Source: Pseudoalteromonas lipolytica
Lineage (GTDB): Bacteria > Pseudomonadota > Gammaproteobacteria > Enterobacterales > Alteromonadaceae
Assembly: GCF_900116435.1 (NCBI RefSeq)
Contig: NZ_FPAZ01000009.1
Location: forward strand, 124,001-188,000
Direction: 5' to 3'
DNA length: 64,000 nucleotides
In this document: positions 27,312-39,099 of the stretch, piece by piece
How the letters are laid out: every line of letters begins with the position of its first letter
Numbering within the stretch: the first letter of the stretch is position 1
Program-made: the position numbers and the translations under genes
Notes under the pieces: model-generated
Seen by the model: the letters and a program-made list of their open reading frames with translations, nothing else
What the model was told of the DNA's origin: nothing
Database searches by the model: none

Positions 27312-29822
27312 TTAGCTAAAAAGTTTATTGTTAGAGATTCTTTCAAGCTCACTGCTAATTTTTTCAACGGGCATCGGGCGTGCAATAAAGTAACCTTGCC
27401 CGTAATCGACGCCTATCTCTTTTAGTGCTAAAAATATTTCTTTATTTTCAACGTATTCAGCAACAGAACGCTTATCTAAAGAGCGGCTAATATCGTTTAT
27501 CGCCTTCACGAGCGCAAGGTCGATAGGGTCGTTCAACATATCGCGAACAAACGAGCCATCAATTTTTACATGTTGTGCTGGCAGCTGTTTAAGGTAGTTA
27601 AATGTACTAAAGCCAGTGCCAAAGTCGTCAATCGAGAAATGGCAGCCTAAGCCATTGAGGCGCTCTATCATTGCGCGGGTCGCCACTAAATTATTGATAC
27701 TGGCTGACTCGGTTATTTCAAAAATAATACGCGTGGGTTCAACGTTATACTCTTGTAGGCTCGATTCTATATGCGGTAATAATCGTTCATCTAAAAATGA
27801 CTGTGCCGATAAATTAATAGCCACTTGGTTGAGCTCAGGAAAATCAGCAACACTTTTAATCGCATTACGAATAACACATTGGTCCATCAGGTATGTGTCG
27901 TTTAGTAACTCTAATGCGGGAATAAATTGATTCGGGTAAATGAGCTCATTATCAAGCTTTAAACGCAGTAAGGTTTCAAAGTAAGCCACATGGCCACGTT
28001 TAAAGTCCCAAATTGGTTGGTAATGTAATTCAATTGCATCGTGTTGCAGTGCTTGGCGAATGCTGTGGCCCCACTCTAACCCTGCTTGTAGGCTATTGTG
28101 GTGAGTGTCTTCTTTTGAATAACAATGAACCAGATTACGGCCTAAGCTTTTTGCAACATACAGCGCAATATCAGCTTGCTTAAGGCATTCGTTGGGATCA
28201 TTATTTTGTGCGGTAATTTGTGTTAGGCCAATTGAGCAGCTAATCGAATATTCTTGGCCTTCTGAATGAAATTGGTGTTTTTCAATGGCCATACAAATAC
28301 TTTCTGCGACTAAATGGGCATCAAGCAAATTGGTGTTTTTCAGAATAACCGCAAATTCATCACCGCCAATACGGCAAATTAAGTGCTCGTCGCTAATATT
28401 GGCAGTAAAGAGTTGAGCGACTTCTTTAAGCACAATATCACCTTGTTGATGACCTTTACTGTCATTGATGATTTTAAAATGATCTAAATCGATATAAATA
28501 AGCGCATGTTCTATATCGCCATTGGTGTATTTGGCTTGGCAAATACGTTGCAATTGCTGATCAAAATAATAGCGGTTATGTAATTCAGTTAGCGTGTCAT
28601 GCAATGCTAAATGACGAAGCTGTAACTCAGCTTGCTTGCGTTCGTGAATGTTATCGATAGTGGCTGTAATCGTTGCAGAGTTACGGCTGTTTTTTATTAA
28701 CTGCATTCGGCATTCAACCCAAATGGCATTGCCGTTTTTATGACTCAGTTGTATCTCAACTTGCTGTTGTAGCTCCCCCCCGTGCAAAATACTTTGAATC
28801 GTATCTTGTAACTTGGGCTGACACTCAGGCAAACAAAAATCAGTTAACGACTTAGATAAACTTGATTTAATGCCGTATCCCGTGAGGTTTTCCCATGCAG
28901 GGTTAATAAAGCGAATATTTCCTTGCTGATCAAACTCCAATACCACGGTGTTTAAATGCAATAAAATACGTTGGTGAGCCGAAAACAGCTCTTTATAGCG
29001 GCTTTGGCTTTGGCTTAGTTGCTCAACTTTTTGTGCAAACTCTGCATAACTCACCATAAAATCTTCACGGCGTGCGGCATGGTCACATACTTTGCTCAGT
29101 AAAGACTGATCATAAGGGGCGCGTATAAAGTCGGTAACACCAGAGAGCAACAGTTGCTCGGCATAATCAGCATCGTTGTTATCAATGATGGTAACAATGG
29201 CTTGTTTAGGATTATGCTGCAATATTTCGCTAATCAGCGCGCCTGCGGGATCTGATTGCGATTGAGTTGCATCAATCAATACAATTGCAAACTTTTGTTG
29301 TAGGTACGTCGCCAGTGCAGCTTTTGTCGATGTCGTGTGTGTAACAGCAAAACTGAGTTTGAGTTGTTCGTTGATGTTATTTGCTTTGCTGTTATTCGTT
29401 TCAAGTAGGAGTAAATTAAGGCGGCTGCTTTTTTCTAGGTGTGTCGACAGGACATTAGCAAGGACTTGCGGCAGCATATCTTGGCGTTCAAAAGGCAAAA
29501 CAGCATCAATACCATAACTGCGGGCTGTTGTTTCAGCGATACGTTCACAATAAATAGGGGGAGTTAGCAGTATAGGTGTATTTTTTGGGGTTTTTAATAA
29601 CCCCGAGCGAATCATGCGCGAGAAGCGCCAGCCGTCAATTTTGCCGACTTCAAGGCCCGTAATAATAATATCCACCGGCTGGCTTTTAAGTATTTTTAAC
29701 GCCTCTTGCGAGTCGTTGGCTTCAATAAACGTAAAAACATTAAGTTTGTTGAGTGTTAACTTAATTGTTTCACGCTCAGCAACGCTAGCGTTTAAAATTA
29801 GCAGTTGCAACTGCTTTGCCAT
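27312..29822 (-). CDS. REC-REC-PAS-GGDEF-EAL c-di-GMP enzyme
   Basis: 836 residues. Domains in order: receiver-like (about 5-125), second receiver-like (about 130-255), PAS (about 275-395), GGDEF (about 405-560, intact RIGGDEFAVIL) and EAL (about 580-825). The first receiver has Gly where the phosphorylated Asp is expected (IIITGLEVGKIDGW). The second keeps an Asp (IVLIDAT). The EAL signature reads ETLLR, with INLS, EITES, IDDFGTG, KIDGSF and YGQGY intact, so phosphodiesterase activity is plausible. It may make or degrade c-di-GMP. It is transcribed alone behind AGAGG. No histidine kinase is adjacent. Confidence 0.92.
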   Translation of the reverse strand: MAKQLQLLILNASVAERETIKLTLNKLNVFTFIEANDSQEALKILKSQPVDIIITGLEVGKIDGWRFSRMIRSGLLKTPKNTPILLTPPIYCERIAETTARSYGIDAVLPFERQDMLPQVLANVLSTHLEKSSRLNLLLLETNNSKANNINEQLKLSFAVTHTTSTKAALATYLQQKFAIVLIDATQSQSDPAGALISEILQHNPKQAIVTIIDNNDADYAEQLLLSGVTDFIRAPYDQSLLSKVCDHAARREDFMVSYAEFAQKVEQLSQSQSRYKELFSAHQRILLHLNTVVLEFDQQGNIRFINPAWENLTGYGIKSSLSKSLTDFCLPECQPKLQDTIQSILHGGELQQQVEIQLSHKNGNAIWVECRMQLIKNSRNSATITATIDNIHERKQAELQLRHLALHDTLTELHNRYYFDQQLQRICQAKYTNGDIEHALIYIDLDHFKIINDSKGHQQGDIVLKEVAQLFTANISDEHLICRIGGDEFAVILKNTNLLDAHLVAESICMAIEKHQFHSEGQEYSISCSIGLTQITAQNNDPNECLKQADIALYVAKSLGRNLVHCYSKEDTHHNSLQAGLEWGHSIRQALQHDAIELHYQPIWDFKRGHVAYFETLLRLKLDNELIYPNQFIPALELLNDTYLMDQCVIRNAIKSVADFPELNQVAINLSAQSFLDERLLPHIESSLQEYNVEPTRIIFEITESASINNLVATRAMIERLNGLGCHFSIDDFGTGFSTFNYLKQLPAQHVKIDGSFVRDMLNDPIDLALVKAINDISRSLDKRSVAEYVENKEIFLALKEIGVDYGQGYFIARPMPVEKISSELERISNNKLFS

Positions 29823-30037
29823 GGCGCTACTACCTCTTAACTGAACCCATGCTTAGTGAATGGGTTAGAATAATGACATTTCTATTATTCTACAAGCAAA
29901 CTTTACCTAAAAACGGTTATTAGCCTGTACCAGCTTACACGGTTAGGTTGTTTGTTCTTGAACCGAGGTGCTTTGCTTGAGGTGGCAAGCGTATCAGAGT
30001 AAACTTGGCGCGTTTTTATTAATGAGAGATATGCTCT

Positions 30038-31069
30038 ATGCGCGTGGCTGATTTTAGCTTTGACCTTCCTGATGAATTAATTGCTCGTTTTCCAAAAGCA
30101 GATCGAACAAGCAGTCGTTTATTAACGCTCGACGGCCCAACAGGGCAGGTTGAACACAAAGTGTTTAGTGATATTTTATCTCTGGTAAATGAAAATGACT
30201 TATTAGTGTTTAACAACACGAAAGTGATACCAGCACGCATGTTTGGCCAAAAAGAGTCTGGTGGTAAGCTTGAAGTACTCGTTGAGCGCGTATTGGACGA
30301 GCACCGTGTACTGGCTCACGTACGTGCGAGTAAATCACCAAAACCGGGCTCTAAAATTATCCTTGAAGGCAAAGCCGAAGCAACCATGGTAGCGCGTCAC
30401 GGTGAGCTATTTGAACTTGAGTTTGCTAAAGACGAAAATGTATTAGATATCTTAAACGATATTGGCCACATGCCATTACCGCCATACATAGACCGCCCAG
30501 ATAATGAGGCTGATCGTGAGCGTTATCAAACGGTGTATGGTGAGAAACCCGGTGCTGTTGCAGCACCAACAGCAGGGCTTCACTTTGACGATAAATTAAT
30601 GGCGGCTTTAAAAGACAAAGGCATTAACATGGCGTTTGTTACTTTGCACGTGGGTGCGGGTACATTCCAACCTGTGCGTGTTGATTCAGTTGATGAACAT
30701 GTTATGCACTCAGAATATATCGAAGTTCCTGATGAGGTTGTAAAAGCCGTAGCCGAAACCAAAGCAAAAGGCGGGCGTGTTGTTGCGGTGGGCACCACTT
30801 CAGTACGTTCTTTAGAGTCGGCTGCCAAAGTACATGGTGGCAAGCTTGATACTTACTTTGGTGATACTGACATCTTTATTTACCCGGGTTATCAGTTCAA
30901 TGTGGTGGATGCCATGGTCACTAACTTCCACTTACCTGAATCAACGTTGATTATGTTGGTGAGCGCGTTCGCAGGCCAAGAAAACATTATGGGTGCTTAT
31001 CACACAGCGATTGAGCAACAGTATCGCTTTTTCAGTTATGGTGATGCCATGTTCTTAACGCGTAAATAA
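30038..31069 (+). CDS. queA: S-adenosylmethionine:tRNA ribosyltransferase-isomerase QueA
   Basis: 343 residues, full length. QueA transfers and isomerises the ribosyl group of AdoMet onto preQ1-tRNA to form epoxyqueuosine. Motifs seen include the start [38 protein letters not shown] and the C-terminal [18 protein letters not shown]. It is followed by its own terminator and then by tgt, the preceding enzyme in the pathway. Confidence 0.97.
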   Translation: MRVADFSFDLPDELIARFPKADRTSSRLLTLDGPTGQVEHKVFSDILSLVNENDLLVFNNTKVIPARMFGQKESGGKLEVLVERVLDEHRVLAHVRASKSPKPGSKIILEGKAEATMVARHGELFELEFAKDENVLDILNDIGHMPLPPYIDRPDNEADRERYQTVYGEKPGAVAAPTAGLHFDDKLMAALKDKGINMAFVTLHVGAGTFQPVRVDSVDEHVMHSEYIEVPDEVVKAVAETKAKGGRVVAVGTTSVRSLESAAKVHGGKLDTYFGDTDIFIYPGYQFNVVDAMVTNFHLPESTLIMLVSAFAGQENIMGAYHTAIEQQYRFFSYGDAMFLTRK

Positions 31070-31097
31070 GCGTTAGTCATCTTTTATATCACCCCGT

Positions 31098-31126
31098 AAA
31101 AAACCCAGCATTTCACTGGGTTTTTT
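31098..31126 (+). terminator. Terminator after queA
   Basis: AAAAAACCCAG and CTGGGTTTTTT form a strong stem with a 7-base loop. Confidence 0.88.
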
Positions 31127-31285
31127 ATTTTCAGCCATTCTTACTAAGCTATGCGTTGATATGAAGCCTCTGTGCAACGCTGAATTCTGCATCGTGGGGA
31201 GAGTTTAGCTAGCGGGCTTTTTATTTTTGAATTTAGCCCAATTAATAGTAATAAATGCGCAAACAGGTTAGAATCGAGCGGTTAA

Positions 31286-32455
<1,170 letters not shown>

Positions 32456-32484
32456 ATTTTTAGAAAAATTAAAGAGGAAGTGTA

Positions 32485-32823
32485 ATGAGTTTATTCATCT
32501 CAAACGCGCACGCAAGTGCGGCAGGTGCAGCACCAGCAGGTGGTGGCATGGAAATGCTAATCATGTTGGGTATTTTTGGTCTGGTATTTTATTTCTTAAT
32601 TTACCGTCCGCAAGCTAAGCGTGTAAAAGAGCATAAAGCCCTTATGAGCGCGATGGCAAAAGGTGACGAAGTGCTTACGCAAGGTGGTTTAGTTGGTAAA
32701 ATTGCTAAAATCGCTGATGACAAAGACTTCATCGTTATCTCATTAAACGACCAAGCAGAAGTAACAGTACAAAAATCAGCTGTTTCTGCAGTATTGCCAA
32801 AAGGCACTATGAAGTCGCTATAA
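32485..32823 (+). CDS. yajC: Sec translocon accessory protein YajC
   Basis: 112 residues with one N-terminal membrane helix ([21 protein letters not shown]) followed by the conserved [21 protein letters not shown] region. It forms a complex with SecD and SecF. AGAGGAAG precedes the ATG, 29 bases after tgt. Confidence 0.97.
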   Translation: MSLFISNAHASAAGAAPAGGGMEMLIMLGIFGLVFYFLIYRPQAKRVKEHKALMSAMAKGDEVLTQGGLVGKIAKIADDKDFIVISLNDQAEVTVQKSAVSAVLPKGTMKSL

Positions 32824-32845
32824 CAATAAAAATAAGGACTCACAC

Positions 32846-34705
32846 GTGTTAAACAAGTTTCCATTATGGAAGTATTTACTTGTTCTTGTTGTGTTAGTCG
32901 TTGGTATTTTATATGCCTCTCCTAACTTGTATGGTCGTGACCCGGCCATACAAGTATCGGGCACTAAAGGTACTGATGCTGACCTAAGCGTACTCGATAA
33001 AGTAAATGCGACCCTCAAAGAACATAACGTTACTGTTAAATCAAGCAAACTTGAAGACGGACAAATCCTTGTACGTTTTAAGAATGTTGAAGATCAACTT
33101 AAAGCGCAAGACCTACTGCGTGATTCCCTTAGTGAAGATTACATCTCTGCCATCAACATGGCTCCAGCACAACCTGAGTGGTTAAAAGCATTGGGTGGTA
33201 ACCCGATGAAGCTGGGTCTGGATTTAAGTGGTGGTGTTCACTTTACTATGGAAATCGACATGGCGACGGCGGTTGATACACAGCTTGAGCAAATGGAACA
33301 AGATTTTAAAAGTGATTTACGTGAAGAAAAGCTGCGTTACCGCACGATTCGTCGTGTAGCTGGCAGCGAGCGTTTACGTGTTGAAATGCGTAACGAAGAA
33401 GATAAAGACGCAGCAGAGCGCTTTTTATCAACCCGTTACCCGCTCAATGTGTACATTGATGATAGCAGCAGTGATAACGCTTTTTACGCCAGTATGAGCG
33501 AACAAAAGCTTAAAGAAATTCGTGATTACGCTATCAAGCAAAACGAAACGATTATCCGTAACCGTATCAACCAAATCGGTGTTGCTGAGCCAAACGTTCA
33601 GCGTCAAGGTGCTGAGCGTATCATCGTACAGCTTCCTGGTGTACAAGACACCGCCCGTGCCAAAGAAATTTTAGGGGCTACGGCAACGCTTGAGTTCCGT
33701 GAAGTAGACGAAGATGCTGACCCAAGTGCAGCCTTACAAGGGCGTGTACCACCAGGCACCGAAGTGATCATGGCGCGTGACGGTTACCCTGTGGTACTAA
33801 AAAAACGCATTATTCTTGAAGGTAGCCACATCACTGGTGCGCAATCAGGAATGGATGAGTATCAACGTCCGCAAGTAAGCATTAGCCTTGATAGCAAAGG
33901 TGGCGCAAAAATGAATGCGTTCACTAAGCGCGCGATTGGTAAGCGTATGGCAACTGTATTCATTGAGTACAAGCCATCGGGTAAAACAGATGAAAACGGT
34001 AAAGCACTTCCTCCAATTAAGGTAGAAGAAGTGATTAACGTGGCGACAATTCAAGCACGTCTTGACCGTTCGTTCCGAATCACGGGTATTGATAACCCTG
34101 CTGAAGCCCATAATCTGAGCTTATTACTACGTGCAGGTGCACTTGTTGCTCCTATTCAAATTGTAGAAGAGCGCACGGTAGGCCCAAGCTTAGGTCAAGA
34201 AAATATCGAAGCAGGTATGACGGCAGTGGTACTAGGCTTTGCATTTGTGCTTGTATTTATGCTGGTTTATTACAAAGGGTTTGGCATGGTGGCAAATATT
34301 GCCCTTGGTGCGAACTTAGTATTAATCGTGGGTGTTATGTCATTAATTCCAGGTGCGGCATTAACCTTACCGGGTATTGCAGGTATCGTACTGACCGTGG
34401 GTATGGCCGTTGATGCAAACGTGCTTATATTTGAGCGTATCCGCGAAGAGCTTGCCGACGGCCGTAGTCCGCAACAAGCCGTTCATTTCGGTTACGACAG
34501 CGCATTTAGCACAATTTTTGATGCAAATATCACCACGTTAATCGCAGCAGTGATTCTGTTTGCAGTGGGCACGGGTCCAATTGCTGGTTTCGCCGTGACA
34601 CTTGCGATTGGTATTATCACCTCTATGTTTACAGCCATTGTTGGTACCCGTGCGGTAATCAACTTGTTTATTGGCGGTAAGCGTATTGATAAGTTGTCGA
34701 TTTAG
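32846..34705 (+). CDS. secD: Protein translocase subunit SecD
   Basis: 619 residues, usual length. An N-terminal helix is followed by a large periplasmic P1 domain and then the RND-like membrane block with [14 protein letters not shown] and [18 protein letters not shown]. Together with SecF it uses the proton gradient to pull secreted proteins through SecYEG. GTG start behind AAGGAC. Confidence 0.98.
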   Translation: MLNKFPLWKYLLVLVVLVVGILYASPNLYGRDPAIQVSGTKGTDADLSVLDKVNATLKEHNVTVKSSKLEDGQILVRFKNVEDQLKAQDLLRDSLSEDYISAINMAPAQPEWLKALGGNPMKLGLDLSGGVHFTMEIDMATAVDTQLEQMEQDFKSDLREEKLRYRTIRRVAGSERLRVEMRNEEDKDAAERFLSTRYPLNVYIDDSSSDNAFYASMSEQKLKEIRDYAIKQNETIIRNRINQIGVAEPNVQRQGAERIIVQLPGVQDTARAKEILGATATLEFREVDEDADPSAALQGRVPPGTEVIMARDGYPVVLKKRIILEGSHITGAQSGMDEYQRPQVSISLDSKGGAKMNAFTKRAIGKRMATVFIEYKPSGKTDENGKALPPIKVEEVINVATIQARLDRSFRITGIDNPAEAHNLSLLLRAGALVAPIQIVEERTVGPSLGQENIEAGMTAVVLGFAFVLVFMLVYYKGFGMVANIALGANLVLIVGVMSLIPGAALTLPGIAGIVLTVGMAVDANVLIFERIREELADGRSPQQAVHFGYDSAFSTIFDANITTLIAAVILFAVGTGPIAGFAVTLAIGIITSMFTAIVGTRAVINLFIGGKRIDKLSI

Positions 34706-34713
34706 GAGTCAGC

Positions 34714-35661
34714 ATGCAAATCTTAAAACTCGGTGGTAAAACACTCCCGTTTATGAAGTTCCGCAAGTTTGCCATGACATTATCAACGTTGTTGATTTTG
34801 GCTTCTTTCGTATCGTTTTTTACAAAAGGCTTAAACTTCGGTTTAGACTTTACCGGTGGTACAGCGGTTGAAGTTGGCTTTGCACAACCTGCAGATCTGA
34901 AAAAAGTACGTGAAGCAATTACGGCAAGTGGCTTTGAAGATTTCTCTGTTCAGCTATTTGGCTCAAGTAAAGAAATTCTTGTGCGCCTTGCACCGCAAGG
35001 TGATGGCGTGAAAGCAGAAGTCATTGGTAACCAAATCATTGATGCCTTAAAACAAACTGATTCAAGTGTTGAAATGCGCCGTATTGAGTTTGTGGGCCCA
35101 AGTGTAGGTGAAGATTTAAAAGAGCAGGGTGGCTTGGCCATGTTAACTGCACTTATTTGTATCTTGATCTACGTGGCATTTCGCTTTGAATGGCGTTTTG
35201 CGGTTGGCGCGGTATCAGCACTATTACACGATGTTATTATCACATTAGGTTTATTCTCAATACTGGATCTTGAGTTTGACTTAACGATTTTAGCAGCGAT
35301 TTTGGCGGTGATAGGTTACTCACTCAACGATACCATCGTTGTATCTGACCGTATTCGTGAAAACTTCCGTAAAGTGCGTATCGATGACACCATAGAAATC
35401 ATTGATATTTCACTTACGCAAACATTGAATCGTACCCTTGTAACATCAATCACCACAATTTTAGTATTGATTGCGTTGTTTGTATGGGGTGGTCAAACTA
35501 TTCACGGCTTTGCGACAGCATTACTATTTGGTGTGTTTATCGGTACTTACTCATCTGTGTATGTTGCATCAGCAGTGGCGATTGCAATGGGTGTAAGTAA
35601 AGAAGACTTAATTCCAGAAGTAATCGAAAAAGAAGGTGCGGATCTCGATCCTATGCCTTAA
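34714..35661 (+). CDS. secF: Protein translocase subunit SecF
   Basis: 315 residues. Six membrane helices and the GLDFTGGTAVEVGF motif in the first periplasmic loop, plus GYSLNDTIVVSDRIREN. It starts 8 bases after secD. A strong terminator follows. Confidence 0.98.
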   Translation: MQILKLGGKTLPFMKFRKFAMTLSTLLILASFVSFFTKGLNFGLDFTGGTAVEVGFAQPADLKKVREAITASGFEDFSVQLFGSSKEILVRLAPQGDGVKAEVIGNQIIDALKQTDSSVEMRRIEFVGPSVGEDLKEQGGLAMLTALICILIYVAFRFEWRFAVGAVSALLHDVIITLGLFSILDLEFDLTILAAILAVIGYSLNDTIVVSDRIRENFRKVRIDDTIEIIDISLTQTLNRTLVTSITTILVLIALFVWGGQTIHGFATALLFGVFIGTYSSVYVASAVAIAMGVSKEDLIPEVIEKEGADLDPMP

Positions 35662-35680
35662 TAAGCCATGCTTAAAAAAG

Positions 35681-35707
35681 AACCGCCCTGTTTGGGCGGT
35701 TTTTTTA
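35681..35707 (+). terminator. Terminator after secF
   Basis: AACCGCCC and GGGCGGTT form the stem and seven T follow. Confidence 0.92.
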
Positions 35708-35718
35708 TGGAAGAAATT

Positions 35719-36291
35719 ATGAAGTATCTAATAAGTAATGTATTTATTATTTTTTTACTGCTCGGTTGCAAAGAGCAACAGGTTGCCAAGCAAGCTGAGT
35801 CAGCACCAAAGCCACCCACAATAACGCCAGAACAACAATTAGGTGAGTACCAAAGTTTGGCGTGGCAGGTTGTGACAGCACTGCAAGGGCAGTCAGATAC
35901 GCAGCAAGTTAAATCCATGCTGTTGTCGTTGGTTCATTCATCACAGGGATTATTTTTAGCGTTTAATCAGGTGTTTCCAGAGTGTAAGCAGACATTAGAC
36001 GCTATTACTGAATATGTTGAAAGCACACCGCTTACGGCAATCTCTAGTGACAATGAGCCCCTTAATTTACAACCTGAGTTACCCGATTTTACAGGGCCTA
36101 ACTGTTATCACATACAACAGCTGTTACTTAATCCGTTAGCCGTTTTGGCGATGACGACACAACAACAAATGAATCATGTTGATATTGAACAGGCTGAACT
36201 AAAAATGATCGATAGCTTAGCGCGCATTAAGCAATTGGAATTAGTGGGAATAAATGAACAAGAGGTGAATGAAGCGCAGCGCTTGCCATAA
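35719..36291 (+). CDS. Unrecognised lipoprotein
   Basis: 190 residues. The N-terminus is a short lipoprotein signal with lipobox LLLGC (Cys16). The mature part is helical and Gln-rich, with two other Cys (in FPECKQ and GPNCYH) that might form a disulphide. I do not recognise a family. ATG 35719 with GGAAGAA is preferred; earlier in-frame Met codons lie in or next to the secF terminator. It may share transcription with the following EAL-GGDEF gene. Confidence 0.72.
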   Translation: MKYLISNVFIIFLLLGCKEQQVAKQAESAPKPPTITPEQQLGEYQSLAWQVVTALQGQSDTQQVKSMLLSLVHSSQGLFLAFNQVFPECKQTLDAITEYVESTPLTAISSDNEPLNLQPELPDFTGPNCYHIQQLLLNPLAVLAMTTQQQMNHVDIEQAELKMIDSLARIKQLELVGINEQEVNEAQRLP

Positions 36292-36351
36292 AATTGTCAT
36301 ACTAGATTGCTAATTTAGTCATCTATTTGTATGACAGAAACTAGGTGAAAG

Positions 36352-38142
36352 GTGAGTGCACAACTACAGCGAATATTAGAAAACAGTGACATTAAAACGC
36401 TGTTTCAGCCCATCTTTGATGTTTCTAATCAACATATTTTGGGTTACGAGGCTTTAAGTCGGGGGCCAAAAAGCTCTGAACTTGAGATGCCCAGCGCTTT
36501 ATTTTCTGCTGCAATTGCCTGCAATAAAATTTCAGAACTTGAGCTTTTGTGTCGCAGTAAAGCCATTGAAAACTTTGTTAAGCTCAACCTACAAGGTAAG
36601 TTGTTCTTAAATGTCAGCCCTAAAACACTGCTCGATCCATGTCATCCTAAAGGCGAAACATTACACCTAGTTGAACATTTTGGGCTGGCGGCTAATCGCG
36701 TTGTCATTGAAGTAACTGAACAAGAAAAAGTAGACGACGGATGTTTACTGTTAAAGACCATCGCGCATTATCGTCAATTAGGCTTTTCAATTGCCATTGA
36801 TGATTTAGGGGCGGGTTATTCGGGGTTAAAGCAGTGGTCTGAGTTATGCCCTGAGTTTGTAAAGATTGACCGCTACTTTATTGATCACTGTGACCAAAGT
36901 GTGGTGAAAAAAGAGTTTCTAAAATCAATCATTGTATTGGCTAAAGCCACGAATACCCAAGTGATTGCCGAAGGTATCGAGCGCGTAGAAGAGTTACGTT
37001 TACTCGAAAGTTTAGGAGTGCAGCATGCACAGGGCTTTTTATTAGAAAGACCGAGTTTACAGCCCAGCTACCAAATTAATCTGCATTGCTTAAAACACCT
37101 TGAATCATCAGACAACAGCAGCAGCTTTGAACAATCAATGGCTATCGGTTGGCTTGCTGTTGAGCATGCCAGTATTGAGGCGAATACCCGTTGTAAAGAT
37201 GCGCACAGTATTTTTGAGCAAGATAAAACACTCACCAGTCTTGCTGTCCTTGAGCAAAATAGTCCCGTAGGCTTATTACACAGGGATCAACTTACCGAGG
37301 TGTTTGCAGCTCCTTATGGTCACGCGCTTTATGATAAGCAGCCTGTTACCGCACTAATGGATAAGCAACCGCTAGTGGTTGATGAAAACGAATTGCTTGA
37401 TACGGTTAGTCAACAAATCACCGAATTTGAATTCGATATTCGCCGCCATATCGTCATAACACGCAACGGCGACTACTTAGGATTGGCACCTTTGCGTAAT
37501 ATTCTCAAACACATCACCGAAGAAAAAATACGCCACGCTCAACACGCAAATCCATTGACCATGCTACCCGGTAATGTGGCAATAAATGAAGCTATCGAAT
37601 TAAGGCTGCGCAACAGTTATGCGTTTTCGTTAGCGTATGTCGATTTAAATCACTTTAAGCAATTTAATGATTTATATGGATACGCCAGTGGCGACAGTGT
37701 GATCAAATTATTAGCTGAAGTGATCGTTGATGTTTGTAGCAAAAGCAAAGGCTTTGTTGGTCACATTGGTGGCGATGATTTTATGGTGGTATTCGATAAA
37801 GACGATGCAGAGCATAGGTGCCATGCGATCATTTCAGAATTTGAAGAAAAATCACGCGCCTTTTTTACCCCTGAACACATCTCGCAAGGTGGGTATTGGG
37901 CGAGTAACCGCGAAGGTAAAAAACAGTTTGTACCTTTGCTAACGCTGTCGATTGGTCTCGTTAAACCTGACCTTGAGCAATGCATTAATAGCCACCAAGT
38001 TGCAGCACTCGCAACCGATGCGAAAAAAGAGGCCAAACGCTTTAAAACGAGTCACTTATTTGTTTGTAAGCGTCGTTGTCCGGCCCCGGCAGTGGTGAGG
38101 CTAAGTGTCGCGAGCGATGACACCCTGCAAATCGGGTTATGA
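36352..38142 (+). CDS. EAL-CBS-like-GGDEF c-di-GMP protein
   Basis: 596 residues with the order inverted from the usual GGDEF-EAL. An N-terminal EAL domain (about 5-240) has an intact YEALSRG, LNVSP, EVTEQ, IDDLGAGYSG, VKIDRYF, AEGIER and AQGFLLERP. A middle region (about 265-385) resembles a CBS pair (PVTALMDKQPLVVDENELLDT). The C-terminal GGDEF-like domain (about 395-570) reads GGDDF, with Asp replacing the usual Glu. The phosphodiesterase half looks active; the cyclase half is uncertain. GTG start at 36352. The CBS-like region may sense a nucleotide. Confidence 0.9.
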   Translation: MSAQLQRILENSDIKTLFQPIFDVSNQHILGYEALSRGPKSSELEMPSALFSAAIACNKISELELLCRSKAIENFVKLNLQGKLFLNVSPKTLLDPCHPKGETLHLVEHFGLAANRVVIEVTEQEKVDDGCLLLKTIAHYRQLGFSIAIDDLGAGYSGLKQWSELCPEFVKIDRYFIDHCDQSVVKKEFLKSIIVLAKATNTQVIAEGIERVEELRLLESLGVQHAQGFLLERPSLQPSYQINLHCLKHLESSDNSSSFEQSMAIGWLAVEHASIEANTRCKDAHSIFEQDKTLTSLAVLEQNSPVGLLHRDQLTEVFAAPYGHALYDKQPVTALMDKQPLVVDENELLDTVSQQITEFEFDIRRHIVITRNGDYLGLAPLRNILKHITEEKIRHAQHANPLTMLPGNVAINEAIELRLRNSYAFSLAYVDLNHFKQFNDLYGYASGDSVIKLLAEVIVDVCSKSKGFVGHIGGDDFMVVFDKDDAEHRCHAIISEFEEKSRAFFTPEHISQGGYWASNREGKKQFVPLLTLSIGLVKPDLEQCINSHQVAALATDAKKEAKRFKTSHLFVCKRRCPAPAVVRLSVASDDTLQIGL

Positions 38143-38225
38143 AGAAAATTTGAGTTCGGCCAATTTCACTTGTGTCTCACTCTAAGCCAGTGTAGGTTAA
38201 AAAAAACACGTTAAGAATAATAATA

Positions 38226-39056
38226 ATGAAGCGACTATGTAGTGCAATCCTTGTTGTGCTAAGCCTAGGATGCAGCCTGCCTATTGATGCCAAAAATGTG
38301 GTGAACTTAGCCATAGAGCAACGTCCCTTGTATCAGCGCGATCATTATTTACACGCGCTGTTAGCTGCAGCGTTTCGTGCCGCAAAGTATCCCACCGTTA
38401 TAAACGAAGTACTGGTGCACCCTCATCAACAGCGCACATTACTCATGCTCGACGAAAACCAAGCCGATGTCTATTGGAGTATGACCAGCCCAGAGCGAGA
38501 GCATCTAGCGATTGCTGTTCCAGTCCCTTTATTTAAAGGGTTTATCGGTAAACGCGCACTGCTTACAAAACGTGAATTTTTACCGCGGTTTAAAGAGGTA
38601 AAAACTAAACAAGACTTAATGGCGTTTACCGCTATACAAGGTCATGACTGGCCTGATACAAAAATATTGGCGCAAAATGGCTTAGCGGTTCGGCCACTGG
38701 CGAATTATCAAGCAATGTTTAACTTAGTTATAAGTGGCCGGGTTGATTACTTCCCGCGTTCATTTATCGAGGTGACTTCAGAGCTTAAGCAAATAAATAG
38801 TGAGCAACTGGCGATTGTGCCCAATGTCTATATTAGCTACCCGAGCGCTTTTTATTTTTTTGTTAGCAATAACAAGCCAGAGCTAGCCGAGGTATTATTA
38901 ATAGGCTTAAACGCGATGAAAAGCTCAGGTGAGTTTGATCAGCTGTTCAACAGTTACTTTGCTGAAGACTTAGCCGGTCTGCCGTTTACAGAAAAGAGTG
39001 CCATAGAAATAAAGTTGGAGAATGACTATTTTCAGCCACAAAAAAAGGAGCCGTAG
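38226..39056 (+). CDS. Orphan periplasmic binding-protein-like protein
   Basis: 276 residues. A signal peptide (LCSAILVVLSLGCSLPIDA) precedes a PBPb/SBP_bac_3-like fold: VVNLAIEQRPLYQRDHYL, then a second half with YPSAFYFFVSNNKPELAEVL and an end helix SSGEFDQLFNSYF. No ABC transporter genes are near, as with the binding-like protein at 1475-2245. It lies just downstream of the EAL-CBS-GGDEF gene, so a role in sensing is possible. A Cys in the signal (LGC) could be a lipobox, but the context is poor. The stop codon lies within the terminator hairpin. Confidence 0.75.
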   Translation: MKRLCSAILVVLSLGCSLPIDAKNVVNLAIEQRPLYQRDHYLHALLAAAFRAAKYPTVINEVLVHPHQQRTLLMLDENQADVYWSMTSPEREHLAIAVPVPLFKGFIGKRALLTKREFLPRFKEVKTKQDLMAFTAIQGHDWPDTKILAQNGLAVRPLANYQAMFNLVISGRVDYFPRSFIEVTSELKQINSEQLAIVPNVYISYPSAFYFFVSNNKPELAEVLLIGLNAMKSSGEFDQLFNSYFAEDLAGLPFTEKSAIEIKLENDYFQPQKKEP

Positions 39057-39065
39057 CTCCTTTTT
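39041..39065 (+). terminator. Terminator overlapping the stop of the binding-protein-like gene
   Basis: An A-rich arm with GGAGC pairs with GCTCC around the loop CGTA, then five T. The TAG stop (39054-39056) is in the hairpin. Confidence 0.85.
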
Positions 39066-39099
39066 GTCATGCTAATCACGCGTTAGAACTAATGGGTTA

